NCBI RefSeq assembly: GCF_001428065.1
Contig: NZ_LMSE01000003.1
Location: 29,632-93,631, forward strand
Origin: Nostocoides sp. Soil756
GTDB lineage: Bacteria; Actinomycetota; Actinomycetes; Actinomycetales; Dermatophilaceae
Reading direction: 5' to 3'
Length of the DNA stretch: 64,000 nucleotides
The notes under the pieces are model-generated. The model saw only the letters and a program-made list of their open reading frames with translations. It was not told the DNA's origin and did no database searches. The number at the start of each line of letters is the position of its first letter. Position 1 is the stretch's first letter. A program made the position numbers and the translations under genes. Positions 18,238 through 28,038 of the stretch are shown one piece after another.

Positions 18238-18792
18238 TCAGCGGCTCGGGGTCGGGCTGGTCGTGGCTGCGGTCTTCGGGTCGGGCGGGGTCGCGGTCCC
18301 GGTGGTGGCCGGGCTCGCGGCGGGGGTGCCGGTCGGCGTCGCCGGCGCCGGGCGGGCCCCCGACGACGACTCCGTGACCACGCTAAAGCGGCTGTCGGCC
18401 TTGGCCTTCGACGCCACGCCGAGGACCTTGCCGTCGGAGAGCCGCAGGAAGGCCGCGGTCGTGGCCGGCACCATCCCGAGGGCGCGCGCCTCGCGGGCCA
18501 GCGGGCCCGGCCCGGAGACCCGGTCGAGGGCGTGGCGAAGGTCGTCCTGGGTGTCGGTGAGCTGGTCCGAACGGCGCTGCAGGTCGCGCATCGTGTACGA
18601 CCCCTTGGCCATCGCCGTGTTGAGCACCAGCACGCCCACGAAGCCGCCGAGGACCAGCGCCACGCACAGCGCGATGAACAGCCCGTTGCCGTCGGCGGCG
18701 GGCGGTGCCACGACCCGCAGTGAGCGCGGGGCGGGAGCACTCGCGCGCCGGGCTGCCGGTCGCTGCAGCGGGCGGGCGGCGGTCTGGCTCAT
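18238..18792 (-). CDS. ftsL: Cell division protein FtsL
   Basis: A 184-residue bitopic protein in the ftsL slot between rsmH and ftsI. It has a basic N-terminus, one membrane segment (about residues 39-60, [20 protein letters not shown]), a short coiled coil ([20 protein letters not shown]) and the FtsL/DivIC-type sequence [11 protein letters not shown]. The C-terminal 45 residues are Pro/Thr/Ala-rich and probably disordered in the periplasm-like space. FtsL with FtsQ and FtsB activates FtsWI. The ATG overlaps the rsmH stop (ATGA). Confidence 0.85.
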   Translation of the reverse strand: MSQTAARPLQRPAARRASAPAPRSLRVVAPPAADGNGLFIALCVALVLGGFVGVLVLNTAMAKGSYTMRDLQRRSDQLTDTQDDLRHALDRVSGPGPLAREARALGMVPATTAAFLRLSDGKVLGVASKAKADSRFSVVTESSSGARPAPATPTGTPAASPATTGTATPPDPKTAATTSPTPSR

Positions 18793-19778
18793 ACGGATGC
18801 TCCGTTCGGCTGGAGGCGTTCGGCGGCGCGGAGGCGGGCCGAGGCGGATCGGGGGTTGGCGTGCTGCTCGGCCTCCGAGGGGACCTCGGCGCCACGGGTG
18901 AGGAGCCTCAGGTAGGCCGCGTCCTCGGGACGCTCCACCGGCATCCCGGCGGGGGTGCGGCTGTGCGCCCCCCGCGCCAGCGCCTGCTTGGCGATGCGGT
19001 CCTCGAGCGAGTGGTAGGACAGGACGACGATCCGGCCGTGCGGGGCGAGCGCGCCGATCGCGGCCTCGACGGCCCGCTCCCACACGGCGAGCTCGGCGTT
19101 GACCTCGATGCGCAGGGCCTGGAAGGTGCGCTTGGCGGGGTGGCCCCCGGTGCGCTGGGAGGCCGCGGGGACGGCGGTGCGCAGCACCTCGACGAGGCGG
19201 GCGGAGGTGGTGAACGGCTCCTTCTCGCGCTCGCGCAGGATGGCCGAGGCGATCCGGCCGGCGAAGCGCTCCTCGCCGTAGGTCTTCAGGATGCGGGCGA
19301 GCTCGCCGTGCTCGTAGGTGTTGAGGACGTCGGCGGCGGTGCGCCCGGTGCTCTGGTCCATCCGCATGTCCAGCGGGGCGTCGTGGCGGTAGGCGAAGCC
19401 GCGGTCGGCCTCGTCGAGCTGGAAGGAGGAGACCCCGAGGTCGAAGAGGATGGCGAGCGCGGTGCCGTCGGCCTCGCGCTCGAGGACCTCGGCCACCTCG
19501 TCGTAGACGGCGTGCACGGCGGTGAACCGCTCCCCGAAGGACGCGAGGCGTTCGCTCGCCAGGGCGATCGCCTCGGGGTCGCGGTCGAGGCCGATCACCC
19601 GGGCCTGCGGGCACCGGGCCAGGATCGCCTCGGTGTGACCGCCCATGCCCAAGGTGGCGTCGACGCACACGCTGCCGGGCGCCTCGAGGGCGGGGGCCAG
19701 GAGGTCGACGCAGCGCTCGAGGAGCACCGGCACGTGGCGCCCCTCGGCGTCGCCGCCGCGTCCGGACGTGCTGTCCAT
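18789..19778 (-). CDS. rsmH: 16S rRNA (cytosine-1402-N4)-methyltransferase RsmH
   Basis: RsmH (MraW) methylates N4 of C1402 in 16S rRNA using SAM. The 329-residue protein starts with [15 protein letters not shown], has the SAM loop [15 protein letters not shown], then [17 protein letters not shown], and ends with the conserved [13 protein letters not shown]. The ATG at 19778 has AGGAGG five bases upstream. A 196-base spacer separates it from mraZ; the stop overlaps the ftsL ATG. Confidence 0.96.
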   Translation of the reverse strand: MDSTSGRGGDAEGRHVPVLLERCVDLLAPALEAPGSVCVDATLGMGGHTEAILARCPQARVIGLDRDPEAIALASERLASFGERFTAVHAVYDEVAEVLEREADGTALAILFDLGVSSFQLDEADRGFAYRHDAPLDMRMDQSTGRTAADVLNTYEHGELARILKTYGEERFAGRIASAILREREKEPFTTSARLVEVLRTAVPAASQRTGGHPAKRTFQALRIEVNAELAVWERAVEAAIGALAPHGRIVVLSYHSLEDRIAKQALARGAHSRTPAGMPVERPEDAAYLRLLTRGAEVPSEAEQHANPRSASARLRAAERLQPNGASV

Positions 19779-19800
19779 GTCGACCTCCTCTCTGCGGTGG

Positions 19801-19825
19801 TGGGGATGGGTGGGGATGCGGGGGG
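19801..19825 (+). promoter_or_regulatory. 10-bp-spaced TGGGG repeats between mraZ and rsmH
   Basis: Units TGGGGATGGG, TGGGGATGCG and a GGGGG start follow each other at exactly 10 bp on the plus strand. This spacing equals that of MraZ boxes (TGGGR with 5-base gaps). The orientation is opposite to the operon. It may be a weak MraZ site or chance G-richness. Confidence 0.35.
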
Positions 19826-19974
19826 TGGTGCTGCGACGACCCGGCGGCGGGTCCCCATCCGATCCGCGCCCGGCGCGGGGGAAGTCGCGTCGGGAAGGGG
19901 TCGGCTGGAGGCCGGCGGGCGGGTCGTGCGGTGGTGCAGGTCGTGCGGGTCGGTGGTGCGGGCGGCGGGGACGG

Positions 19975-20421
19975 TCAGAGGCCCGGCACCACCTCCTCGC
20001 TGCCGGCGGAGTAGGCCGAGTAGGCGGGCATGACCTGGTCGAGGTACTCGGTCCAGCGCCCGGTGTCCCAGACCTCGAGGCGGCTGCCGTTGCCGATGAC
20101 GGTGCAGTCCTTGTCGAGGCCCGCGTAGGCGCGCAGGGCCTGGGGCACGGTGACGCGGCCCTGCTTGTCGGGGGTGTCGGGGTGGGCGCTGGCGCGGAAG
20201 ACCCGGATGAAGTCGCGCACGCCCTTGGTCGAGCCGGAGACCGACTGCATCTCCTGCGAGATGCGGTGGAACTCCGAGGTCGGGAAGACGTAGAGGCAGC
20301 CCTCCTGGCCACGGGTCACGACCAGCCCGTCGGCCAGGGCGCCGCGGAAGCGGGCCGGGAGGAAGAGGCGGCCCTTGTCGTCGAGGCGAGGCGTGTGGGT
20401 GCCGAGGAACTCGTCCACCAC
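19975..20421 (-). CDS. mraZ: Transcriptional regulator MraZ
   Basis: MraZ is a ring-forming AbrB-fold DNA-binding protein that represses its own dcw operon in E. coli. Two SpoVT/AbrB-like repeats are visible: [20 protein letters not shown] near the start and [18 protein letters not shown] in the second half, both with the DxKGR core. The GTG at 20421 (148 residues) is chosen because AGGAGG ends five bases before it; a GTG at 20427 overlaps that Shine-Dalgarno, and 20418 is an alternative. It is the first gene of the cluster, with TGGAG/TGGGG boxes at 20466-20480 just upstream. Confidence 0.94.
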   Translation of the reverse strand: MVDEFLGTHTPRLDDKGRLFLPARFRGALADGLVVTRGQEGCLYVFPTSEFHRISQEMQSVSGSTKGVRDFIRVFRASAHPDTPDKQGRVTVPQALRAYAGLDKDCTVIGNGSRLEVWDTGRWTEYLDQVMPAYSAYSAGSEEVVPGL

Positions 20422-20465
20422 TGCCACCTCCTCGACCCACCGGGGCGCCCGCTGCCTCCGCTGTC

Positions 20466-20480
20466 CCCCACTTTACTCCA
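20466..20480 (-). promoter_or_regulatory. Predicted MraZ box upstream of mraZ
   Basis: On the minus strand TGGAG, TAAAG, TGGGG run in a row, a direct repeat TGGRG with 10-bp period, 45 to 59 bases upstream of the mraZ GTG. MraZ is known to bind TGGGR repeats with 5-base gaps in its own promoter. A further TGGGG starts at 20494, 14 bp away. The -10 element could be the TAAAGT within the box. Confidence 0.6.
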
Positions 20481-20553
20481 CCAGGAGCCCCCCACGTGTG
20501 GCTTTCGGGGACGAACCGCCCAGGATCTTCTCGTTTCTGCAGGCAGGAGCAGG

Positions 20554-20568
20554 TGGAGCGGAGTGGAG
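20554..20568 (+). promoter_or_regulatory. MraZ-box-like pair on the plus strand
   Basis: TGGAG, CGGAG, TGGAG: two TGGAG half-sites 10 bp apart, reading towards moxR. This is the same spacing as the box in front of mraZ but on the other strand. Confidence 0.5.
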
Positions 20569-20687
20569 CAGAATGCGGTGCGAGGGGGCTCGTGGGGGTT
20601 GCCCCGGGTCCGCAGCCGCGCCCGAGACCCCGCGCGAGTCGCCCGCCGGGGCGCCCGAACGGTGGCGGTCAGCTCCTCCGGGCCCGG

Positions 20688-20750
20688 TGGAGCGCAGTGG
20701 AGCCGGGGTGGTGGAGCGCAGTGGGGCGGGGTCAGTGGGGCGCCGTGGAG
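20688..20750 (+). promoter_or_regulatory. Three 24-bp tandem units of MraZ-box-like pairs
   Basis: TGGRG half-sites start at 20688, 20698, 20712, 20722, 20736 and 20746. Each pair is 10 bp apart and pairs repeat every 24 bp: TGGAG-CGCAG-TGGAG, TGGAG-CGCAG-TGGGG, TGGGG-CGCCG-TGGAG. The array sits 202-264 bases before the moxR GTG, in the 530-base spacer shared by mraZ and moxR, and reads towards moxR. The rest of that spacer shows no convincing gene; a promoter for moxR must lie between 20750 and 20940, but no strong -10 was found. Confidence 0.6.
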
Positions 20751-20951
20751 CGGGCTCGCGCGGCCCCACGGAACGGCCGGGACGCCGCGCCGCGACGGTC
20801 CCCCGCGCCCGCGGGCCGGAGCGCAGGGTCGACGGACGGAAGACGTTCACGGGTGAATGGGTGCTCGCGTCGACGCCGTGTAGGAAGATCGAGGGCACGC
20901 CGAGCCCATCCGGTGCGTTGGGTGGGGCACGGACGACCGAAGGGACCCCCC

Positions 20952-21953
<1,002 letters not shown>

Positions 21954-21958
21954 CCGCC

Positions 21959-23221
21959 GTGCGCGCCCTCCAGAGGACCCTGACCACCCGCGGCGCGGCC
22001 TTCGCCGGGTGCGGTCTCGTCCTGGTCGCCGCGGGGATCCTGCTGGGCCAGACCGACATCACCCGGGTGGGCGTGCTGCTGCTCGCACTCACCGGCATCT
22101 CGCTCTTCCTCACCCGTCGACACGGGCTGCGCCTCGAGGTCTCGCGCACCGTCGCCCCGGGCCGGGTGGCCATCGACCAGCGCTCGCTGGTGTCGGTGCG
22201 GGTGCGCAACCTGGAGACGAGCCCGACGCCGGTGCTGATGGCCGAGGAGTCCATCGACTACGCGCTCGGCGACCGCCCGCGCTTCGTGCTGCCCGCGATG
22301 CGACCGGGCGCGGTGCGCGAGGTGCAGTACTCGGTGCGCGCCCACACCCGCGGGGTGCACCACGTGGGGCCGCTGCGCGTGCGGGTGCGCGACCCGTTCG
22401 GGCTCACCCTGCGCACGGCCGCGGTCAGTGGTGAGGGGGAGGTGGTGGTCCTGCCCCGCGTCGTGCCGCTCGGGCCCGCCGGCTCGCTCGGCAGCGGGAT
22501 GGGCAGCGAGGGCTCGGTCCCCCACATGGTGGCGCTGCACGGCGAGGACGACCAGACCATCCGCGAGTACCGCGACGGCGACGACCTGCGCCGCATCCAC
22601 TGGCCCGCGACCGCCCGCACCGGCGACCTGATGGTGCGCCAGGAGGACCGCCCCGCCAAGCGCCGCGCCGTCGTGCTGCTCGACACCCGCGCGGCGGGGC
22701 ACGCCGGCTCCGGTCGCGCCTCCTCGCTCGAGTGGTGCGTCACGACGGCGGCCTCCGTGGTGGCCCATCTCGAGGGCGCGGCGTACGCCGTGCACCTGCT
22801 GACGGCCGACGCGGGCACCGAGCAGCACACCCGGCACGACGACACCCTCGACTCCGCGCTCGACGCGCTGGCCCGGGTCACCGCCGGCGCCGACGAGGGG
22901 CTGCGGGCAGTGCTCCACGACGCCAGCACCCTGACCGCGCAGGGCGGCCTCGTGGTCTACGTCGGCGGCCCGCTGCCCGACGACGACGCCCACACCCTGG
23001 CCGCCCTGCGCCAGCCCGGCTCCAGCGGGGTCGCCCTCGTCGTCGACCGGCCCTCTTTCGGGCGCGTGCCCCCGGCCGGGGACGAGGTCGTCCACGCCGA
23101 GGCCACCGCCGCCTCGCTGCGCGCCTCGGGCTGGCTCACCACCACCGTCACCTCGAGCACCGGGCCCGCCGAGGCCTGGGGCGCCGTCGTGGCCGGCTCG
23201 CTCACGGGTTCGGCCCGATGA
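21959..23221 (+). CDS. DUF58 domain-containing membrane protein
   Basis: A 420-residue protein with two N-terminal membrane helices (about residues 10-55), then the DUF58 domain with its diagnostic IREYRDGDDLRRIHWPATAR and a VWA-like fold after it (VLLDTRAAG, a degenerate metal site). DUF58 proteins partner with MoxR ATPases. The GTG at 21959 starts five bases after moxR; the stop overlaps the ATG of the transglutaminase gene (ATGA). Confidence 0.92.
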   Translation: MRALQRTLTTRGAAFAGCGLVLVAAGILLGQTDITRVGVLLLALTGISLFLTRRHGLRLEVSRTVAPGRVAIDQRSLVSVRVRNLETSPTPVLMAEESIDYALGDRPRFVLPAMRPGAVREVQYSVRAHTRGVHHVGPLRVRVRDPFGLTLRTAAVSGEGEVVVLPRVVPLGPAGSLGSGMGSEGSVPHMVALHGEDDQTIREYRDGDDLRRIHWPATARTGDLMVRQEDRPAKRRAVVLLDTRAAGHAGSGRASSLEWCVTTAASVVAHLEGAAYAVHLLTADAGTEQHTRHDDTLDSALDALARVTAGADEGLRAVLHDASTLTAQGGLVVYVGGPLPDDDAHTLAALRQPGSSGVALVVDRPSFGRVPPAGDEVVHAEATAASLRASGWLTTTVTSSTGPAEAWGAVVAGSLTGSAR

Positions 23222-25530
23222 GCCGGGCCCGGGGCGCCGACGTCGCCCTCGCCGCGCTGGCCGCGCTCGTCGTCACGCTGCCGCTCTCGGACCTGTTCAC
23301 GCCCACCGCGGCCTGGGCGCGGCCCTGCATCGTCCTGGTCCTGGCCGTCGCCCTCTCCGGCATCGGGCTGCGCGCGCTGACCAGCGTGCGGCCTCTCGTC
23401 GTCGCCGGGCAGGCGCTGGTGCTGGTCGAGGCGGCCGCCCTCCTCCACGGTCAGGGGCACCTGGCGGGGGGCCTCCTGCCCACCCTCGACACCGCCCGCG
23501 CCTTCGGCGTGCTCTTCGGGGAGGCCTACCAGACCGTCACCCAGTACTCCGCGCCGGCGCCGGCCGACCGCGGCACCACGCTCGCCATCAGCGTGTTCGT
23601 CGGCCTCACGGCCCTGGCGGTCGACGCCATCGCCGTCACCTACCGGAGCCCCGCCCTGGCCGGGCTCCCCCTGCTCACGGCCTTCCTCGCCGCCGCCACG
23701 AACACCACCGCCGGGCTGGCCGCCTGGATGATCGTGCCGCCCGCGCTGGTGTGGCTGGCGATGGTCGGGCGCCAGGGTGTGGGCTCGCTCCGGGCCTGGG
23801 GCGGCACCGTCGAGGTCGGCTCCGCCCGGCCCGCCGACCCCGCGGGGTCCTTCGCCACCGTCGCGCGCTCGGTGGGCGTCCTGGCCCTCGCGACGGCCGT
23901 GGTGCTGCCGGGGCTCGTCCCCCACCTGCCCCCCACCTTCCTGGCCGACGGGCTCGCGCGCGGGGACGGTGGCACCGGTACCGGCGGCTCGGTGCGCCTG
24001 TCGACCAGCGTCGACATCGCCCGCGACCTGGCCGAGCGCTCGGCCGACCCCGTGCTCGTGTACCGCACCACCGCCGACGACCCCGAGCCGCTGCGCGTGG
24101 CCCTGCTCGACACCTACCGCCGGGGTCGCTGGCTGTCCTCGTCCGACGCCACCTTCGTCCCCGTCGACGGGCAGCTCCCGGGCAGCAGCGCCGGCCCCGA
24201 GGTCACCCGCACCACCGAACGCATCGAGGTGACCCGCTCCGGCATCGGCCTGCCCCAGGTCGCCCTGCCGGCCAACGCCATCGGCGCGCCGTTCCCCGCC
24301 GGCAGCTGGCGCCTCGACGGCAACGGCGTCGTCGAGCTCACCGCGCCGGCCCCGTCGTACACGGTCGACTACGAGGCGCTCACCCCCACCGCCGCACAGT
24401 TCGCCGGGGTGGCCGCCGACCTCGCCGTGCAGGACGACCTGCGCGTCGACCCCGATGCCCAGGAGGCGCTCGCCGCCCTGCTCCAGCGGGTCACCGAGGC
24501 CGGGCAGACCCCGTTGCAGAAGGCCGTCGCGATCCAGGCCCACCTGCGCTCGTCCGCCTACACCTACTCCGAGGACCTGGTCGACGAGACCGCGGCCGGC
24601 CGGCGCCCCGAGGAGCCGCTCGTGCGCTTCCTCGAGACCCGGCGCGGGTACTGCGTGCAGTTCGCCACCGCGATGATCATGCTGGCGCGCGAGGCCGGTA
24701 TCCCCGCCCGGATGGCCGTGGGGTTCCTGCCCGGCCGGCTCGACGGCGACGAGCGCGTCATCCGCGCCGACGACGCGCACGCGTGGCCCGAGCTGTACTT
24801 CCCGCAGCTGGGCTGGATGCGCTTCGAGCCCACCCCGGGCGTGCGCAGCGGCGTCGCCCCGGTGTACAGCAGCGAGCAGAGCGCCCCCGAGGGCAGCGCC
24901 CTACCGGTCCCGACCTCGGCGCCGTCCGCCAGCAGCAGCACGCCCACGCGCCCCCGGGGCGACGTCACCATCGACACGCCGCAGGGTCCCCGCGGCACCT
25001 CGACCTCCACCGGGGTCCTGCGCGCGGTGGCGCAGCACTGGCCCACCGTCCTCGGCGTGCTCGGCGTCCTGCTGGTGCTGGCCCTGACCCCGCTCGGTGC
25101 GTGGCTGGCCCGGCGCCGGGCGCAGCGCCGGGCTCGGGACGACGCCGAGCGGGTCGAGGCGCAGTGGCAGTCGCTGCTGCTCCGGCTCGGCGACATCGGG
25201 CTCGTCCCGGGTGACGGGGCGACGCCGCGCCAGGCCTCCCGTGAGCTGGCCCGAGCCGCGTACCTCACCCCGGACGAAGGGGCTGCGCTCGGGCGGGTCG
25301 TCGACACCCTCGAGCGGGCCCGGTACGCGCGCCCCGGGGCCGACCTACCCGACGTCGCCCCCGACGCCGACGCCGTGTGGCGGGCCGCCCTGGGGCGCCG
25401 CCGGAGGTCGGCGCGGGTCCGGGCGCTGTTCCTGCCCGAGGAGGGGCGTCGCCACTGGCGCTCGATGCTGGGGCGGCCGGGGCGGACGGACGCCGAGCCC
25501 GGCCGCGACGAGGACGCGTCGGTGCGCTGA
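23218..25530 (+). CDS. TgpA-like membrane transglutaminase (DUF3488/transglutaminase/DUF4129)
   Basis: A 770-residue protein with six to seven N-terminal membrane helices (about residues 5-235), an exported transglutaminase core with catalytic Cys in RRGYCVQFATAM and His in DDAHAWPELYF, a Ser/Thr/Pro linker, a further membrane helix (about 605-627) and a cytoplasmic DUF4129-like tail (ATPRQASRELARAAYLT). This is the architecture of TgpA. The substrate is unknown; it may cross-link or cleave envelope proteins. The ATG overlaps the DUF58 stop, and a bidirectional hairpin follows at 25570. Confidence 0.92.
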   Translation: MSRARGADVALAALAALVVTLPLSDLFTPTAAWARPCIVLVLAVALSGIGLRALTSVRPLVVAGQALVLVEAAALLHGQGHLAGGLLPTLDTARAFGVLFGEAYQTVTQYSAPAPADRGTTLAISVFVGLTALAVDAIAVTYRSPALAGLPLLTAFLAAATNTTAGLAAWMIVPPALVWLAMVGRQGVGSLRAWGGTVEVGSARPADPAGSFATVARSVGVLALATAVVLPGLVPHLPPTFLADGLARGDGGTGTGGSVRLSTSVDIARDLAERSADPVLVYRTTADDPEPLRVALLDTYRRGRWLSSSDATFVPVDGQLPGSSAGPEVTRTTERIEVTRSGIGLPQVALPANAIGAPFPAGSWRLDGNGVVELTAPAPSYTVDYEALTPTAAQFAGVAADLAVQDDLRVDPDAQEALAALLQRVTEAGQTPLQKAVAIQAHLRSSAYTYSEDLVDETAAGRRPEEPLVRFLETRRGYCVQFATAMIMLAREAGIPARMAVGFLPGRLDGDERVIRADDAHAWPELYFPQLGWMRFEPTPGVRSGVAPVYSSEQSAPEGSALPVPTSAPSASSSTPTRPRGDVTIDTPQGPRGTSTSTGVLRAVAQHWPTVLGVLGVLLVLALTPLGAWLARRRAQRRARDDAERVEAQWQSLLLRLGDIGLVPGDGATPRQASRELARAAYLTPDEGAALGRVVDTLERARYARPGADLPDVAPDADAVWRAALGRRRRSARVRALFLPEEGRRHWRSMLGRPGRTDAEPGRDEDASVR

Positions 25531-25569
25531 CGCGGGAGCCGCTGGACGACGGGAGGGCCGCCCGGACGA

Positions 25570-25605
25570 CGAGAGCCGCGACCCCGTGCGGGGGCGCGGC
25601 TCTCG
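25570..25605. terminator. Bidirectional hairpin between tgpA-like gene and sigA
   Basis: CGAGAGCCGCG pairs with CGCGGCTCTCG (11 bp), and ACCCC/GGGGG extends the stem inside. It lies in the 90-base gap between two convergent genes and can serve both. Confidence 0.75.
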
Positions 25606-25620
25606 TGCGGGCGACCGACC

Positions 25621-27234
25621 TCAGTCCAGGTAGTCGCGCAGTGCCTGGCTGCGGCTGGGGTGGCGCAGCTTGCTCATCGTCTTGGACTCGATCTGGCGGA
25701 TCCGCTCACGGGTCACGCCGTAGACCTTGCCGATCTCGTCGAGCGTCTTGGGCTGGCCGTCGGTCAGGCCGAAGCGCATCGAGACCACGCCGGCCTCGCG
25801 CTCGGAGAGGGTGTCGAGGACGCTGTGCAGCTGCTCCTGCAGGAGGGTGAAGCTCACGGCATCGGCCGGGACGACGGCCTCGGAGTCCTCGATGAGGTCA
25901 CCGAACTCGCTGTCGCCGTCCTCGCCGAGCGGGGTGTGCAGTGAGATCGGCTCGCGGCCGTACTTCTGCACCTCGACGACCTTCTCGGGGGTCATGTCGA
26001 GCTCCTTGGCGAGCTCCTCCGGGGTGGGCTCGCGGCCCAGGTCCTGGAGCATCTGGCGCTGCACGCGGGCCAGCTTGTTGATGACCTCGACCATGTGCAC
26101 GGGGATGCGGATGGTGCGCGCCTGGTCGGCCATGGCCCGGGTGATGGCCTGGCGGATCCACCACGTGGCGTAGGTCGAGAACTTGTAGCCCTTGGTGTAG
26201 TCGAACTTCTCGACCGCACGGATGAGGCCGAGGTTGCCCTCCTGGATCAGGTCCAGGAAGAGCATGCCGCGCCCGGTGTAGCGCTTGGCCAGGCTCACCA
26301 CGAGGCGCAGGTTGGCCTCGAGGAGATGGTTCTTGGCCTTCTTGCCGTCCTGGGCGATCCACCAGAGCTCGCGCTTGAGCTTCATGTCGAGCTTCTCGCC
26401 GGAGTTCAGCTTCTCCTCGGCGAACAGGCCGGCCTCGATGCGCTTGGCGAGCTCGACCTCCTGCTCGGCGTTGAGGAGGGCGACCTTGCCGATCTGCTTG
26501 AGGTAGTCCTTGACCGGGTCGGCGGTGGCGCCGGCGGTGACGACCTGCTGGGCCGGGGCGTCGTCGTCGTCGTTGCTCATGACGAAGCCGCGGTCGCTGT
26601 CGTCGTTCTTGGCCGCGGGCTTGGGAGCGTCGTCGTCGGCGGCGAGGTCGTTCTCGAGGTCGACCTCGACCTCCTCGAGATCGGCAGGGGCCTCCGCGTC
26701 CGGCGTCGCGGCTTTGGCGGCCGCCGTCTTGGTGGCCGCGCTCTTCGTCGCCGTCTTGGTGGCGGCGGTCTTGGTCGCCGCGGCCTTGGTGGTCGCCGCC
26801 TTGCGGGCCGGAGCCGAGCCGGCCTTCTTGGTCGCCGGCGCAGCCGCGCCGTCGGCCTCGTTGGTGGCCGCGGCCTTGGTGGAGGCGGCCGCCTTGGCCG
26901 GCGCCTTGGCGGCGGCGGTCTTGCTCGCGGTCTTCGCGGCGGGCTTGGTGTCGGTGGAGGCCGTGGCACTGGCCTTCTTGGCCGTGCGGGTGGCCGCGGC
27001 CGCGACGCCGGTGGCGGCATCGTGGCGGACCTCGATGCCCTGGTCGCCCAGCGCCCGCAGGACGATGCGCCCGCGGCTGGCCTTGACATCGGCGGCCCGC
27101 ATGGCCTCGGCGACCTGCGCGCCGGAGACCGAACCGCTGGTCCGCCCCTGCCGCACGAGCGTCTGGAGGGCCGGGTGGGTGAACTCCGGGGGGAGGGCGC
27201 TGGGCTCGGGGGACGTCGTGGACACAGGCGACAC
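25621..27234 (-). CDS. sigA: Principal RNA polymerase sigma factor (RpoD/SigA/HrdB)
   Basis: The housekeeping sigma-70. The 537-residue protein has region 1.2 ([20 protein letters not shown]), region 2 with [19 protein letters not shown] and [13 protein letters not shown], region 3 and region 4 with [15 protein letters not shown]. Residues about 85-175 are a Lys/Ala/Thr-rich tract of AAKTA/KTAATK-type repeats, followed by an acidic stretch ([11 protein letters not shown]). The GTG at 27234 has AAAGG six bases upstream. It stands alone, convergent with the moxR operon, with a TATAAT at 27355-27360 upstream. Confidence 0.97.
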   Translation of the reverse strand: MSPVSTTSPEPSALPPEFTHPALQTLVRQGRTSGSVSGAQVAEAMRAADVKASRGRIVLRALGDQGIEVRHDAATGVAAAATRTAKKASATASTDTKPAAKTASKTAAAKAPAKAAASTKAAATNEADGAAAPATKKAGSAPARKAATTKAAATKTAATKTATKSAATKTAAAKAATPDAEAPADLEEVEVDLENDLAADDDAPKPAAKNDDSDRGFVMSNDDDDAPAQQVVTAGATADPVKDYLKQIGKVALLNAEQEVELAKRIEAGLFAEEKLNSGEKLDMKLKRELWWIAQDGKKAKNHLLEANLRLVVSLAKRYTGRGMLFLDLIQEGNLGLIRAVEKFDYTKGYKFSTYATWWIRQAITRAMADQARTIRIPVHMVEVINKLARVQRQMLQDLGREPTPEELAKELDMTPEKVVEVQKYGREPISLHTPLGEDGDSEFGDLIEDSEAVVPADAVSFTLLQEQLHSVLDTLSEREAGVVSMRFGLTDGQPKTLDEIGKVYGVTRERIRQIESKTMSKLRHPSRSQALRDYLD

Positions 27235-27354
27235 GGCTACCTTTCGTCGCGGAGACCGCGTGGCGGGACATGGAGGTCCCGGGGACGGCGGAGGGGGTCC
27301 GGGGCGGCACGCTCATCCGGTCGTCGATCGGCTCGGGGGGAGGTGCGCTCTACC

Positions 27355-27360
27355 ATTATA
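27355..27360 (-). promoter_or_regulatory. sigA promoter -10 element TATAAT
   Basis: A perfect TATAAT on the minus strand, 121 bases before the sigA GTG, in one of the few A/T-rich patches of the window. No TTGACA-like -35 at 17-18 bases is clear. The 354-base gap 27235-27588 otherwise holds the sigA 5' leader and the region past the universal stress gene; nothing else was recognised. Confidence 0.6.
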
Positions 27361-27588
27361 AATCCCCGCAGCCCCGAGAGCACATTCGAGCCGTGCGGGC
27401 GCGGCGCGGCATGACCCGTCCCACCCGCTCGGGCGCGGGCCCCACCGGCAGCGGCCGGGGCTTGCGGGCAGCCGCCGGGGAGGGCGTCAGGCCGTCGGCG
27501 CGGCCCGGCTCGCCGCCGACAGAGCCGGGCCGACACAGCCGAGCACCACCGGCCGGGCCGGGCTGGCGCCCAAGGAGTTCGGGGCGGA

Positions 27589-27984
27589 TCAGGCCTTGAC
27601 GGCCAGCACCGCGCACGGAGCGTCGAGCAGGATGCGCTGGGCGTTGGAGCCCAGGATCAGCTTGCCGACCGGCGTGCGGCGACGCAGCCCGATGACGATG
27701 AGGTCGGCGTCGGTCTCGTTCGCGACCGCGATGAGGTCCTCGGCGGGTTCGTTGCCCCGCACCAGCTGGCGGACCTCGACCTGGAGGCCCTCGGAGGCGA
27801 GCTGCTTCGTGAGCTCGCCGAGCTCCTCCTCGGCCAGTCGCGCGGTCTCGTCGTTGAAGTCGCGAGAGCCGCGGTTCGAGTTGATGACGACGAGTCGCCT
27901 GCTACGCCCTCGTGCCTCCTCGACCGCCCTGTGCAGGGCCGCTCGGCCCTCCTTGGTGGGGACGAAGCCAACCACGATCGTCAC
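27589..27984 (-). CDS. Universal stress protein (UspA family)
   Basis: A 131-residue single Usp domain. It starts TIVVGFVPTKEGRAALHRAV and ends with the ATP-binding pattern GLRRRTPVGKLILGSNAQRI (G-2x-G-9x-G-S form), so it is probably of the ATP-binding class. Usp proteins modulate stress and dormancy responses in the cytoplasm. The GTG at 27984 has GAGGAGG five bases upstream. It lies between metX and sigA on the same strand, with gaps on both sides. Confidence 0.92.
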   Translation of the reverse strand: MTIVVGFVPTKEGRAALHRAVEEARGRSRRLVVINSNRGSRDFNDETARLAEEELGELTKQLASEGLQVEVRQLVRGNEPAEDLIAVANETDADLIVIGLRRRTPVGKLILGSNAQRILLDAPCAVLAVKA

Positions 27985-28038
27985 GGGTCCTCCTCTACGC
28001 CGGTACCGGTGTCGCCCGACCGTACCGCAGCGGGGGCC

